Assembly: GCF_029871235.1 (NCBI RefSeq) | Contig: NZ_SSOM01000026.1 | Span: 1-64,000, forward strand | Source: Pseudomonas sp. BN411 | Lineage (GTDB): Bacteria; Pseudomonadota; Gammaproteobacteria; Pseudomonadales; Pseudomonadaceae | Length of the DNA: 64,000 nucleotides | Direction of reading: 5' to 3' | Shown: in pieces, positions 37,989 to 46,833 of the stretch | Layout of the letters: the number at the start of each line of letters is the position of its first letter | How positions within the stretch are numbered: the stretch's first letter is position 1 | Position numbers and translations under genes: made by a program | The notes under the pieces: model-generated | What the model saw: only the letters and a program-made list of their open reading frames with translations | Told to the model about the DNA's origin: nothing | Database searches by the model: none

Positions 37989-38489
37989 TCAGATCAGCAG
38001 CAACTGATCCTGCTCCGGCTGCAGCTTCACGCCTTCCAGTTTCAGCAGTAGCGCCTTTCGCGCCAGGCCGCCGGCATAGCCCGTCAGGCTGCCGTCGCGG
38101 CCGATCACCCGATGGCAGGGAATGATGATGGAAATGGGGTTGGCGCCATTGGCCGTGCCCACCGCCCGCACCGACTTCGGATTGCCAATGCGTTCGGCCA
38201 GTTCGCTGTAGCTGGTGGTGTGCCCGTAGGGAATCTCCAGCAGGGCCTGCCAGACCTGCTGCTGGAAGGGCGTGCCGCGGGGCGCGAGAGACAGGTCGAA
38301 GCGCTTCAGGCGGCCTTCGAAGTAGCGGTCCAGTTGCCGGCAGGCTTCGTCGAACTGGCGGTCGGCCGGCTGCCAGTCGGCATTAGGGTATCCGCGTCGC
38401 TCGGTGTCCATGTAGAGCATCTGCAGGCCCGCATCGTCGCCCGCAAGCAGCAGGGAACCGGTGGGGCTGTCGTGAAAGCGGAAATACAT
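37989..38489 (-). CDS. ogt: Methylated-DNA-protein cysteine methyltransferase
   Basis: 166 residues. Acceptor motif IIIPCHRVIG with the reactive Cys; upstream YGHTTSYSELAERIG is the DNA-binding HTH. Repairs O6-methylguanine. ATG 38489 lies one base from the alkA stop, so both alkylation-repair genes form one unit. Confidence 0.92.
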   Translation of the reverse strand: MYFRFHDSPTGSLLLAGDDAGLQMLYMDTERRGYPNADWQPADRQFDEACRQLDRYFEGRLKRFDLSLAPRGTPFQQQVWQALLEIPYGHTTSYSELAERIGNPKSVRAVGTANGANPISIIIPCHRVIGRDGSLTGYAGGLARKALLLKLEGVKLQPEQDQLLLI

Positions 38490-38490
38490 G

Positions 38491-39399
38491 TCAGTTGTCC
38501 TCGGCATAGCTCTGCCAGAGATAGACGGCGGCATAGGCGCGCCACGGTCGCCACTGTTCGGCGCGGCTGGTCAGTTCCCGGGCGCTGATGCCCTCCGGTC
38601 CCCAGAGCGGCGACTTGAGCAGGCCGAGGTCAGCGGCGGGGAAGGCGTCCGGCTGGCCGAAGGCGCGCAGGGCGATGTATTCGGCGGTCCAGCGGCCGAT
38701 GCCGCGCTGGGCGCAGAGACGTTCGATCAGGGCTTCGACGCCTGCCGTCAGGCTCAGTTCCAGGCTTCCGTCCGCGACCGCCTGGGCAAAGCGGCGCAAA
38801 GTGTCGACACGTTTGCCGGGCATGCCGATGCCGGGCAGCGGATCGTCGGCGATGGCCCGGGGTGTGGGGAATAGTCGTTGTGGACCGTCGCCTTCGGCAT
38901 CTTCCAGCGGGTCGCCCAGTCGTTCCACCAGGCGTCCGGCAATGGTCACCGCGGCCTTTACCGTCACCTGCTGGCCGATGATGGTGCGCACCCCTTGTTC
39001 GAACGGGTCGAAGGCCACCGGCAGGCGCAGGCCCGGATAGCGCGCCAGCAGGCCCTGCAGCAACGGATCGCGTCCGAGGTGTCGCGCGATGGTGGCGGGG
39101 TCGCTGTCCAGGTCGAACATTTGCCGGATGCGTGGCGCCAGACGTGGGGCGAGATCTCTGGCTGCCGGGCTCAGTTCGAGTTCCAGGGCGCCTTGTGAAG
39201 GCCGCAGGCGAAACCAGCCAGTACGCTCGCCGAGGCGGAAGCTGCGGCAGTAGCTGTCGTCGGTCAGCTGCTCGACACCGGGCAGGCGGCGCAGGGCGAA
39301 ATGTTGCTGGAACTGCTTCCAGCTCCAGGGCTCGAAGTATTCAAGGCGCATGGGCTCGATGGGCTCGCGGGAATCAGTCGAGGGAGCGTTTGTGGTCAT
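38491..39399 (-). CDS. alkA: DNA-3-methyladenine glycosylase II
   Basis: 302 residues. Helix-hairpin-helix GPD motif at the C-terminal half: QRGIGRWTAEYIA followed by the catalytic Asp in FPAADLGL. N-terminal AlkA domain with EYFEPWSW. Start uncertain: ATG 39399 is used, ATG 39351 (MRLEYFEP) is the alternative. Removes alkylated bases; paired with ogt. Confidence 0.9.
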   Translation of the reverse strand: MTTNAPSTDSREPIEPMRLEYFEPWSWKQFQQHFALRRLPGVEQLTDDSYCRSFRLGERTGWFRLRPSQGALELELSPAARDLAPRLAPRIRQMFDLDSDPATIARHLGRDPLLQGLLARYPGLRLPVAFDPFEQGVRTIIGQQVTVKAAVTIAGRLVERLGDPLEDAEGDGPQRLFPTPRAIADDPLPGIGMPGKRVDTLRRFAQAVADGSLELSLTAGVEALIERLCAQRGIGRWTAEYIALRAFGQPDAFPAADLGLLKSPLWGPEGISARELTSRAEQWRPWRAYAAVYLWQSYAEDN

Positions 39400-39557
39400 G
39401 GTGCGACGATATTCTCCTGGCGCCGTGTCGTCTCTGCAAAACTGACTTTCAAATTCGCCCGCTGCGGTTCGACCTGTCATCGAAGCCATCGTAGAATGCG
39501 CGCCTTTTCATGGGGCGGTGCACCGTCCGCGAATACAGCCAGCAGGGGAGACAACCC

Positions 39558-40418
39558 ATGAGCGATTACCAGGAAACTCTCTACGACGGATACGGCCAGC
39601 GCTTCCGCATGGACAAGCTGCTGCACGAAGTGCGCACCGAGCACCAGCACCTGGTGATCTTCGAGAACGCGCGTATGGGGCGTGTGATGGCGCTGGACGG
39701 CGTGATCCAGACCACCGAGGCGGACGAGTTCATCTATCACGAGATGCTGACCCACGTTCCGATCCTCGCCCACGGCGCGGTGAAGAGCGTGCTAATCATC
39801 GGCGGTGGCGATGGCGGCATGCTGCGTGAAGTGCGCAAGCATCGTGATATCGAGCGCATCACCATGGTCGAAATCGATGGCACTGTCGTCGAGATGTGCA
39901 AGGAATTCCTGCCGAACCACTCCAAGGGTGCTTACGAAGACCCGCGCCTGAACCTGGTGATCGACGACGGCATGCGCTTCGTCGCCACCACCGAGGAGAA
40001 GTTCGACGTGATCATCTCCGACTCCACCGACCCGATCGGTCCGGGCGAGGTGCTGTTCTCCGAGAACTTCTACCAGGCCTGCCGCCGCTGCCTGAATGAT
40101 GGCGGCGTGCTGGTGACCCAGAACGGCACGCCCTTCATGCAGCTCGGTGAAGTGCAGACCACGGCCGGTCGCATGGACAGCCTGTTCGCCGACTGGCACT
40201 TCTACCAGGCAGCCGTGCCGACCTACATCGGCGGCTCCATGACCTTCGCCTGGGGCGCCACCGATCCGGAAATGCGCAAGCTGCCGCTGGAAACCCTGCG
40301 CCAGCGCTACGCCGGTACCGGCATCGTGACTCGTTACTACAACCCGGAAATCCACGTTGGCGCCTTCGCTCTGCCGCAGTACGTGCTGCACGCCATCAAC
40401 AAGCCCAGCAACGATTGA
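39558..40418 (+). CDS. speE: Spermidine synthase (polyamine aminopropyltransferase)
   Basis: 286 residues. Family signatures [11 protein letters not shown] (decarboxy-SAM binding) and [12 protein letters not shown]; catalytic Asp in the latter. Transfers aminopropyl groups to putrescine, producing methylthioadenosine, which feeds the methionine salvage genes upstream. TAGAAT (39492-39497) with TTCGAC 18 bp upstream is a plausible promoter. Confidence 0.94.
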   Translation: MSDYQETLYDGYGQRFRMDKLLHEVRTEHQHLVIFENARMGRVMALDGVIQTTEADEFIYHEMLTHVPILAHGAVKSVLIIGGGDGGMLREVRKHRDIERITMVEIDGTVVEMCKEFLPNHSKGAYEDPRLNLVIDDGMRFVATTEEKFDVIISDSTDPIGPGEVLFSENFYQACRRCLNDGGVLVTQNGTPFMQLGEVQTTAGRMDSLFADWHFYQAAVPTYIGGSMTFAWGATDPEMRKLPLETLRQRYAGTGIVTRYYNPEIHVGAFALPQYVLHAINKPSND

Positions 40419-40440
40419 GATTGCACGGGTAAATGAAGAA

Positions 40441-40463
40441 GGGGCCGAAAGGCCCCTTTTTTT
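40441..40463 (+). terminator. Terminator of speE
   Basis: GGGGCC-GAAA-GGCCCC followed by seven T. Confidence 0.93.
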
Positions 40464-40469
40464 GCACTT

Positions 40470-40533
40470 GTAGGAGCGAGCTTGCTCGCGAACAGCCCGT
40501 GCACGATCCTTTCGCGAGCAAGCTCGCTCCTAC
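40470..40533. repeat. REP palindrome pair
   Basis: GTAGGAGCGAGCTTGCTCGC and its complement around a 20-base loop, directly after the speE terminator. Confidence 0.9.
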
Positions 40534-40578
40534 AGGAAGGTCGGTTTCATAGGCGGAGCCGGTGGCCCAGGCTCAAAC

Positions 40579-40612
40579 GAAAAAGCCCGGCAATTAGCCG
40601 GGCTTTTCTTTT
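40579..40612 (-). terminator. Bidirectional terminator at the end of the 7TM/ligase operon
   Basis: Stem GCCCGG (40585-40590) / CCGGGC (40598-40603), with AAAAA on the left and TTTTCTTTT on the right. Confidence 0.85.
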
Positions 40613-40623
40613 GGAGCGGTGGA

Positions 40624-41610
40624 TCAGATCTCCGTCGGCCGCACATGGCCGAAGAGCTCCTGGGAGAAGCGCACGCGTTCTTCCGGGGTTTCCTGGATAC
40701 CCTTGGCCTTCAGCTCTTCGAGGCGGGCCTCGACGGCGTGGGCGCGGTGGGTCAGGCCGCAGTCGTTGGCGATCTGGATGTTCAGGCCGGGTCGGGCGTT
40801 GAGCTCGAGGATCAACGGGCCCTTGTCCTGGTCCAGCACCATGTCGACACCGATGTAGCCCAGGCCGCACAGCTCGTAGCAACCGGCCGCCAGCTTCATG
40901 AAGCCGTCCCAGTTCGGCAGCTGCACGCCGTCCACCGCGTTGGTGGTGTCCGGGTGCTTGGCGATCTTGTTGTTCAGCCAGGTACCGCGCAGGGTGACGC
41001 CGGTGGCCAGGTCCACGCCGACGCCGATAGCGCCCTGGTGGAGGTTGGCCTTGCCGTTGGACTGCCGGGTCGGCAGGCGCAGCATGGCCATCACCGGGTA
41101 GCCCATCAGCACGATGATGCGGATGTCCGGCACGCCTTCGTAGCTGATGCTCTTGAAGATCTGGTCCGGGGTCACGCGGTACTCGATCAGCGCGCGGTCG
41201 CGGTGCCCGCCGAGGGAGTAGAGGCCGGTGAGGATCGAGGAAATCTGGTGCTCGATTTCGTCGTGGCTGATGATCTTGCCGGATACCGTCTTGTAGCGGC
41301 CTTCGAAGCGGTCGGCGATCACGAGGATGCCGTCGCCACCGGCGCCCTGCGCCGGCTTGATCACGAAGTCGTTACGCTCGCCGATGATGTCGTTGAGCTT
41401 CTCGATTTCCTTCTCGGTGGAAATGATCCCGTACATCTCGGGTACGTGGATTCCCGCCTCGATGGCGCGCTGCTTGGTGATGATCTTGTCGTCGACGATC
41501 GGGTACAGGTGCCGTTTGTTGTACTTCAGCACGTAGTCCGCGTTTCGCCGATTGATGCCCATGATGCCTTTGGCTTCGAGGGCTTTCCACGTCTTGAGCA
41601 GGCCGAACAT
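40624..41610 (-). CDS. ATP-grasp alpha-L-glutamate-ligase-like protein
   Basis: 328 residues. RimK-like ATP-grasp enzyme: substrate/ATP segments KPAQGAGGDGILVI, EYRVTPDQIF, and the metal/ATP C-terminal block GVDMVLDQDKGPLILELNARPGLNIQIA. Probably ligates an amino acid to a protein or peptide in the cytosol. Third gene of a tight operon after the retropepsin-like and 7TM genes (3-bp gap). Substrate not known to me. Confidence 0.85.
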   Translation of the reverse strand: MFGLLKTWKALEAKGIMGINRRNADYVLKYNKRHLYPIVDDKIITKQRAIEAGIHVPEMYGIISTEKEIEKLNDIIGERNDFVIKPAQGAGGDGILVIADRFEGRYKTVSGKIISHDEIEHQISSILTGLYSLGGHRDRALIEYRVTPDQIFKSISYEGVPDIRIIVLMGYPVMAMLRLPTRQSNGKANLHQGAIGVGVDLATGVTLRGTWLNNKIAKHPDTTNAVDGVQLPNWDGFMKLAAGCYELCGLGYIGVDMVLDQDKGPLILELNARPGLNIQIANDCGLTHRAHAVEARLEELKAKGIQETPEERVRFSQELFGHVRPTEI

Positions 41611-41613
41611 GGC

Positions 41614-43140
41614 TCAGTCCTTCAGGAAGGCTTTGAAGCGGAAGAGCTCGGTCAGGCGGTAGCCGCGGTAGCGACCCATCGCCAGCATGAAGCCCACCAT
41701 GATCAGCAGTACTGCCGGGAAGGTGAAGATGAAGTAGGTCAGCTCCGGCACGGTCATCAGCAGGTGCGCCAGGGTGGCCGCGACCAGGGTGCCAATGGCT
41801 ACCTTGAAGGCATGGCCACCGCCGCGCTCTTCCCAGGTGATGGACAGGCGTTCGATGGTCATGGTCAGGATCACCATCGGGAACAGGGCCACGGACAGGC
41901 CGCGCTCCAGGCCGAGCTTGTGGCTCAGCAGGCTGATGACCGCAATCAGCACCACCACGAAGGTCAGCACCACCGAGAGCCTTGGCAACATCTGTAGCTT
42001 CAAGTGCTCAAGGTACGACCGTAGCGACAGGCCGAGCGCCGTGATGATGGTGAACAGCACGATGCCGAAGCCCAGCTGGGTTTCGCGGAAGGCGAGGGCG
42101 ATCAGCACTGGGGTGAAGGTACCCAGGGTCTGCAGGCCGCCGAGGTTACGCAGGATCAGAATCACCAGCACACCGATCGGGATCATGATCATAATCTGGT
42201 AGGTCTGTTGGGTCTGCAGCGGCAGGCCGTAGAGCGAGTACTCGAGGAAGTCGGCGTCGGTGTTCTCGTCGGTCAGCTTGGCCAGGCGAATGGCGTTCAT
42301 TTCGCTGTTGTTCATGCTGAAGGTCACCTGGACCTTCTTGCCGCCGTCGACATTGATCAGGTTGTCGTCACCGGTCCACCAGATCAGACGGTCGCTGGGC
42401 AGGCCCTGCTCGCCGTTGTCCGGGTTGAAGTACAGCCAGTTTTCGCCGTTGAAGCTGCGCAGCCAGAGCTCGGGGTTCTGGGCCTGCTCGCTCATCAGGC
42501 GAATGGTGTGCACGCGTTCCATCGGCACGTGGGCGATGGACAGCAGCAGCTCGATGGCCTTGGCCTTGTTCGGGGTGCTGGTGTCGCCGGCCAGCAGCAG
42601 CTTGACGTTGTCATCGTTCAGGTTGTTGACCCGTTTGATGGTCTCGCTGATGAAGGTCTCGACGTCGGCCGAGTGCTGGCGGATGGGGGCCAGCAGGGCT
42701 TCGGCGGCGATCTTCTCGGGGCCTTCCACCGGGATGCTGTCGCGGAAGATCGGACCCTTGTCCTTGGGCTTCTCGCCGCTATAGCGCTTGGTCAGCACCA
42801 GGCGGTAATAGAGGGTCTGGTTGCCACTGGCGCGACGCGCGGACCAGGTCACCTTGCGGTTGCCATCCACGCGATTGATGCTCACGCCGTAGTTGTTGGA
42901 GATGAAGCTCTCGTTGAGGCTGACGTAGTCCCGGTTCAGCGGCGGAACGAACATCTGGACCTTGACCGGGTCGCGTGGATTCGCCTGGAACTCGACTTTG
43001 GCGTCGATGTTCCAGAGGTCGTCGGTCGCATCCTCGGTGATCGGGATGCCCTGGATGAAGATCTGGTAGGCCGTTATCAGAACGCCCAGGCTCACCAACA
43101 GGGTGATCAGGACTTTCAGATGCAGGGTAAGAGAGCGCAT
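41614..43140 (-). CDS. Inactive-transglutaminase-like protein fused to seven membrane helices
   Basis: 508 residues. One membrane anchor (about 7-27), a periplasmic domain to about residue 312 of the kind annotated as an inactive transglutaminase fold, then a block of about seven hydrophobic helices to the C-terminus. Probably a membrane sensor or scaffold linking the periplasmic protease (upstream gene, 5-bp gap) with the cytosolic ligase (downstream gene). Confidence 0.82.
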   Translation of the reverse strand: MRSLTLHLKVLITLLVSLGVLITAYQIFIQGIPITEDATDDLWNIDAKVEFQANPRDPVKVQMFVPPLNRDYVSLNESFISNNYGVSINRVDGNRKVTWSARRASGNQTLYYRLVLTKRYSGEKPKDKGPIFRDSIPVEGPEKIAAEALLAPIRQHSADVETFISETIKRVNNLNDDNVKLLLAGDTSTPNKAKAIELLLSIAHVPMERVHTIRLMSEQAQNPELWLRSFNGENWLYFNPDNGEQGLPSDRLIWWTGDDNLINVDGGKKVQVTFSMNNSEMNAIRLAKLTDENTDADFLEYSLYGLPLQTQQTYQIMIMIPIGVLVILILRNLGGLQTLGTFTPVLIALAFRETQLGFGIVLFTIITALGLSLRSYLEHLKLQMLPRLSVVLTFVVVLIAVISLLSHKLGLERGLSVALFPMVILTMTIERLSITWEERGGGHAFKVAIGTLVAATLAHLLMTVPELTYFIFTFPAVLLIMVGFMLAMGRYRGYRLTELFRFKAFLKD

Positions 43141-43145
43141 GTGGG

Positions 43146-43682
43146 TTACTCGTCAGAGTTTGCGTCGGTGGCACAGCCGGGTTTGCCGGCAGCGTATTTA
43201 AGGCTCGGGTCGACCAGTGCATCGAAGCGCTTGAGCGCCTCGGAACCGATCAGAAGCGGGTATTGGAAAGCACTGCGGTCGGTGAGGTTCACTTCGATCT
43301 GCCGCAGGGCCTTGCCCATGCACACCTCCAGTTCGATGACCGGGCGTGCGGTGTAGGTCTTGCCTTCATCGGGGTTGTAGTCCCCGGCGCGGCGTTTGAT
43401 CTTGCTGATCCGCGCCAGCGGGCGCTCGATCGGATGTTCGTGAGCATCGTCGATGGCGAGATAGAAACGCACCCAGGCTTCGCCATCCTTCTTGAAGCGC
43501 TTGATGTCGCGGGCACTGAGGGAAGCGGTCTTGGCGCCGGTGTCGAGTTTGGCTGCGACTTCCAGGTCGAGGCCTTTCAGCTTGGCGTATTCGTTAAGGC
43601 CGTAGACGGTCTTCTCGGTAGCGAAGCCAAGGCCGGGGAGGGCGAGCAGGCAGGCAATCGGGGCGAAGGGCTTGAGTGTCAT
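43146..43682 (-). CDS. Periplasmic retropepsin-like aspartic protease (DUF785 / ATP-dependent zinc protease family)
   Basis: 178 residues. Signal peptide 1-21. The aspartic-protease D-T-G triad is at Asp47-Thr48-Gly49 (KLDTGAKTASL), as in retropepsins; the fold continues to PLLIGSEALKRF. The family label 'ATP-dependent zinc protease' is historical; no ATP- or zinc-binding motif is visible. ATG 43682 follows AAAGGACTT. First gene of the operon. Confidence 0.82.
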   Translation of the reverse strand: MTLKPFAPIACLLALPGLGFATEKTVYGLNEYAKLKGLDLEVAAKLDTGAKTASLSARDIKRFKKDGEAWVRFYLAIDDAHEHPIERPLARISKIKRRAGDYNPDEGKTYTARPVIELEVCMGKALRQIEVNLTDRSAFQYPLLIGSEALKRFDALVDPSLKYAAGKPGCATDANSDE

Positions 43683-43986
43683 AAGTCCTTTGAGCGTAAC
43701 GCGGTCATCGGTCCAGGAGCCCGGCCCACGGCCATCTTGGCTGCGGCGCCTGGTCTGGGAGTCTAGCAGGCAAGTCATTGGCGCCCAGACTGGCGCTGGC
43801 GGCGCGCATTCTAACACGCGGATTTTCCGGCGCGACAGACGCTTATGACGCAGGTGACCGGAGCGTGACGCTGTAGATGAATTTTTTGGAATTAGACGGA
43901 TTGTCGACAATTAGTCGAATGGTGTTTGACAGGCTTGCTTGTATGGCAGTAGTTTTGCGCCACCAAACAAGAATGTGTCGACAATC
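43683..43986. other. Divergent intergenic region before prp operon
   Basis: 304 bp between the retropepsin gene and the gntR gene. The left half has no recognisable feature; the right half holds the prp operator and promoter described separately. Confidence 0.5.
43900..43985 (+). promoter_or_regulatory. prp promoter flanked by GTCGACAAT operators
   Basis: ATTGTCGACAAT (43900-43911) is a perfect 12-bp palindrome; GTGTCGACAAT (43975-43985) repeats most of it just before the gntR start. Between them TTGACA (43926-43931) and TAGTTT (43950-43955, 18-bp spacing) form a sigma-70 promoter. The palindrome is the probable binding site of the GntR regulator encoded by the first gene, implying autoregulation. 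Confidence 0.7.
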
Positions 43987-44709
43987 ATGCTGGACACCCC
44001 CGAAAGCACCGTCACCGAACAGCTGGACTCGGAAACCCTGGCCGAAAGCGTCTTCCGCCGCATCCAGACGGCCATCGTGCGTGGCGACATCGCCCCCGGC
44101 AGCAAGATTTCCGAGCCCGAGCTGGCGCGCACCTACGGCATCAGCCGTGGCCCGCTGCGCGAGGCTATCCATCGCCTGGAAGGGCAGCGGCTGCTGGTGC
44201 GCGTCCCCCACGTCGGCGCGCGGGTCGTATCCCTCAACCATGCCGAGCTGATCGAGCTCTACGAAATTCGCGAATCCCTCGAGGGCATGGCCTGCCGCCT
44301 GGCCGCCGAGCGCATGAGCCAGGCCGAGATCGACGAATTGCGCCTGGTGCTGGATACCCACGAGCGCGACGAGGCCTTCCAGGCCGGTCGTGGCTACTAC
44401 CAGCAGGAAGGCGACTTCGACTTTCACTACCGGATCATCCAGGGCAGCGGCAACCAGACCCTGACCAAGATGCTCTGCGGCGAGCTGTACCAGCTGGTGC
44501 GCATGTACCGCCTGCAGTTCTCCACCGTTCCGAATCGGCCGCGCCAGGCCTTCAACGAACACCACCGGATTCTCGATGCCATCGCCGACCGAGACGGCGA
44601 ACTGGCCGAGTTGCTGATGCGCCGTCACATCGGTGCCTCCAAGCGCAATATCGAGCGCCACTACCAGGAAGCGCTCGCCAACCCGTCCAAAACACGAGGT
44701 GAGTCATGA
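43987..44709 (+). CDS. GntR/FadR-family regulator of the methylcitrate operon
   Basis: 240 residues. N-terminal GntR HTH ([20 protein letters not shown], then HRLEGQRLL) and a C-terminal FCD ligand domain with the metal-type DFHYRI and HRRH-like segments. First gene of the prp operon; overlaps prpB by ATGA. Likely senses methylcitrate/methylisocitrate. Confidence 0.88.
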   Translation: MLDTPESTVTEQLDSETLAESVFRRIQTAIVRGDIAPGSKISEPELARTYGISRGPLREAIHRLEGQRLLVRVPHVGARVVSLNHAELIELYEIRESLEGMACRLAAERMSQAEIDELRLVLDTHERDEAFQAGRGYYQQEGDFDFHYRIIQGSGNQTLTKMLCGELYQLVRMYRLQFSTVPNRPRQAFNEHHRILDAIADRDGELAELLMRRHIGASKRNIERHYQEALANPSKTRGES

Positions 44710-45590
44710 CTCAGAAAACTGCCGGCCAGCGCTTCCGCGACGCCATTGCCGAGGAAAGTCCGCTGCAGGTCATCGGCGCGATCAACGCCAACCACGCGCT
44801 GCTGGCCAAGCGTGCCGGTTTCAAGGCCATCTACCTGTCCGGTGGCGGTGTCGCCGCCGGCTCGCTGGGCCTGCCGGACCTGGGCATCAACACTCTGGAC
44901 GACGTGCTCACCGACGTACGCCGTATCACCGACGTGTGCGACCTGCCGCTGCTGGTGGACATCGACACCGGTTTCGGTCCGAGCGCCTTCAACATCGAGC
45001 GCACCGTCAAGAACCTGATCAAGGCCGGCGCCGCTGCCGCCCACATCGAAGACCAGGTCGGCGCCAAGCGCTGCGGCCATCGTCCGGGCAAGGAAATCGT
45101 CTCCACCGAAGAGATGGCTGACCGCGTCAAGGCCGCTGCCGATGCCAAGACCGATCCGAACTTCTTCCTGATCGCCCGTACCGACGCCATCCAGGCTGAA
45201 GGTGTGGACGCTGCCATCGAGCGCTGCCAGCGCTACGTCGAAGCCGGCGCCGACGCCATCTTCGCCGAAGCTGCCTACGACCTGCCGACCTACAAGCGCT
45301 TCGTCGACGCGCTGAACGTGCCGATCCTGGCCAACATCACCGAATTCGGCGCCACCCCGCTGTTCTCCCGCGACGAGCTGGCTTCGGTCGGCGTAGCCAT
45401 CCAGCTGTACCCGCTGTCGGCCTTCCGCGCCGCCAACAAGGCTGCTGAGGCTGTCTACACCGCCGTTCGCCGCGATGGCCACCAGAAAGAAGTCATCGAT
45501 CTGATGCAGACCCGCGCGGAACTGTACGACCGCATCGGCTACCACGCCTTCGAACAGAAGCTCGACGCCCTGTTCGCCGCCAAGAAATGA
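44706..45590 (+). CDS. prpB: 2-methylisocitrate lyase
   Basis: 294 residues. Cleaves methylisocitrate to pyruvate and succinate. Catalytic loop KRCGHRPGK with Cys123, and metal-binding [11 protein letters not shown] overlaps the gntR stop. An 11-bp perfect hairpin follows the stop. Confidence 0.96.
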   Translation: MTQKTAGQRFRDAIAEESPLQVIGAINANHALLAKRAGFKAIYLSGGGVAAGSLGLPDLGINTLDDVLTDVRRITDVCDLPLLVDIDTGFGPSAFNIERTVKNLIKAGAAAAHIEDQVGAKRCGHRPGKEIVSTEEMADRVKAAADAKTDPNFFLIARTDAIQAEGVDAAIERCQRYVEAGADAIFAEAAYDLPTYKRFVDALNVPILANITEFGATPLFSRDELASVGVAIQLYPLSAFRAANKAAEAVYTAVRRDGHQKEVIDLMQTRAELYDRIGYHAFEQKLDALFAAKK

Positions 45591-45594
45591 CCGG

Positions 45595-45627
45595 ACGCAG
45601 GCCGCTCTGCAGAAGGGCGGCCTGCGT
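45595..45627. promoter_or_regulatory. Perfect 11-bp stem-loop between prpB and prpC
   Basis: ACGCAGGCCGC (45595-45605) pairs exactly with GCGGCCTGCGT (45617-45627), 11-base loop. No T-run follows, so it is more likely an mRNA-processing or stabilising hairpin than a terminator. Confidence 0.75.
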
Positions 45628-45673
45628 AAAAACAAGACCGAAGCAACCGGATTGAAATGAGGAGAATCACGCG

Positions 45674-46831
45674 ATGAGCGCTACCGAAAACACCACCGCC
45701 TTCAAACCGAAGAAGTCCGTGGCCCTGAGTGGCACCGCCGCCGGCAACACCGCCCTGTGCACCGTTGGCCGCACCGGTAACGACCTGCACTACCGCGGCT
45801 ATGACATTCTCGACTTCGCCACCTCCTGCGAATTCGAGGAAATCGCCCACCTGCTGGTGCATGGCAAGCTGCCGAACGTCGCCGAACTGGCCGGCTACAA
45901 GGCCAAGCTGAAGGCCCTGCGTGGCCTGCCGGCCGGCGTCAAGGCTGCCCTGGAACAACTGCCGCCGTCCGCCCACCCGATGGACGTGATGCGTACCGCC
46001 GTTTCCGTGCTGGGCTGCCTGTCCCCGGAGAAGGATGACCACAACCATCCGGGCGCCCGCGACATCGCTGACAAGCTGATGGCTTCCCTCGGCTCCGCGC
46101 TGCTCTACTGGTACCACTTCAGCCACAACGGCAAGCGCATCGACGTCGAGACCGACGACGATTCCATTGGCGGTCACTTCCTGCACCTGCTGCACGGCGA
46201 GAAGCCGCGTGACTCCTGGGTCCGCGCCATGCACACCTCGCTGATCCTCTACGCCGAGCACGAATTCAACGCGTCGACCTTCACCTCCCGCGTGATCGCC
46301 GGCACCGGTTCCGACATGTACTCCTGCATCACCGGCGCCATCGGCGCGCTGCGTGGGCCGAAGCATGGCGGCGCCAACGAAGTCGCCTTCGAGATCCAGA
46401 AGCGCTACGACAATCCGAACGAGGCGGAAGCGGACATCCGCGCCCGCGTCGAGAAGAAGGAAGTGGTGATCGGCTTCGGCCACCCGGTCTACACCGTGTC
46501 CGACCCGCGTAACAAGGTGATCAAGGAAGTGGCTCGCGAGCTCTCCGACGAGCAGAAGAACACCAAGATGTTCGACATCGCCGAGCGCCTTGAATCGACC
46601 ATGTGGGAAATCAAGAAGATGTTCCCCAACCTCGATTGGTTCAGCGCCGTGAGCTACCACATGATGGGCGTGCCCACCGCCATGTTCACCCCGCTGTTCG
46701 TGATCGCCCGTACCTCCGGCTGGTCCTCCCACGTCATCGAGCAGCGCATCGACGGCAAGATCATTCGCCCGAGCGCCAACTACGTCGGCCCGGAAGACCT
46801 CAAGTTCGTGCCCCTGAAGGATCGCGCCTAA
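45674..46831 (+). CDS. prpC: 2-methylcitrate synthase
   Basis: 385 residues. Condenses propionyl-CoA and oxaloacetate. Citrate-synthase residues visible: the two active-site histidine regions (...[13 protein letters not shown] and [13 protein letters not shown]). ATG 45674 after GAGGAG. Separated from acnD by two bases. Confidence 0.95.
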   Translation: MSATENTTAFKPKKSVALSGTAAGNTALCTVGRTGNDLHYRGYDILDFATSCEFEEIAHLLVHGKLPNVAELAGYKAKLKALRGLPAGVKAALEQLPPSAHPMDVMRTAVSVLGCLSPEKDDHNHPGARDIADKLMASLGSALLYWYHFSHNGKRIDVETDDDSIGGHFLHLLHGEKPRDSWVRAMHTSLILYAEHEFNASTFTSRVIAGTGSDMYSCITGAIGALRGPKHGGANEVAFEIQKRYDNPNEAEADIRARVEKKEVVIGFGHPVYTVSDPRNKVIKEVARELSDEQKNTKMFDIAERLESTMWEIKKMFPNLDWFSAVSYHMMGVPTAMFTPLFVIARTSGWSSHVIEQRIDGKIIRPSANYVGPEDLKFVPLKDRA

Positions 46832-46833
46832 TC

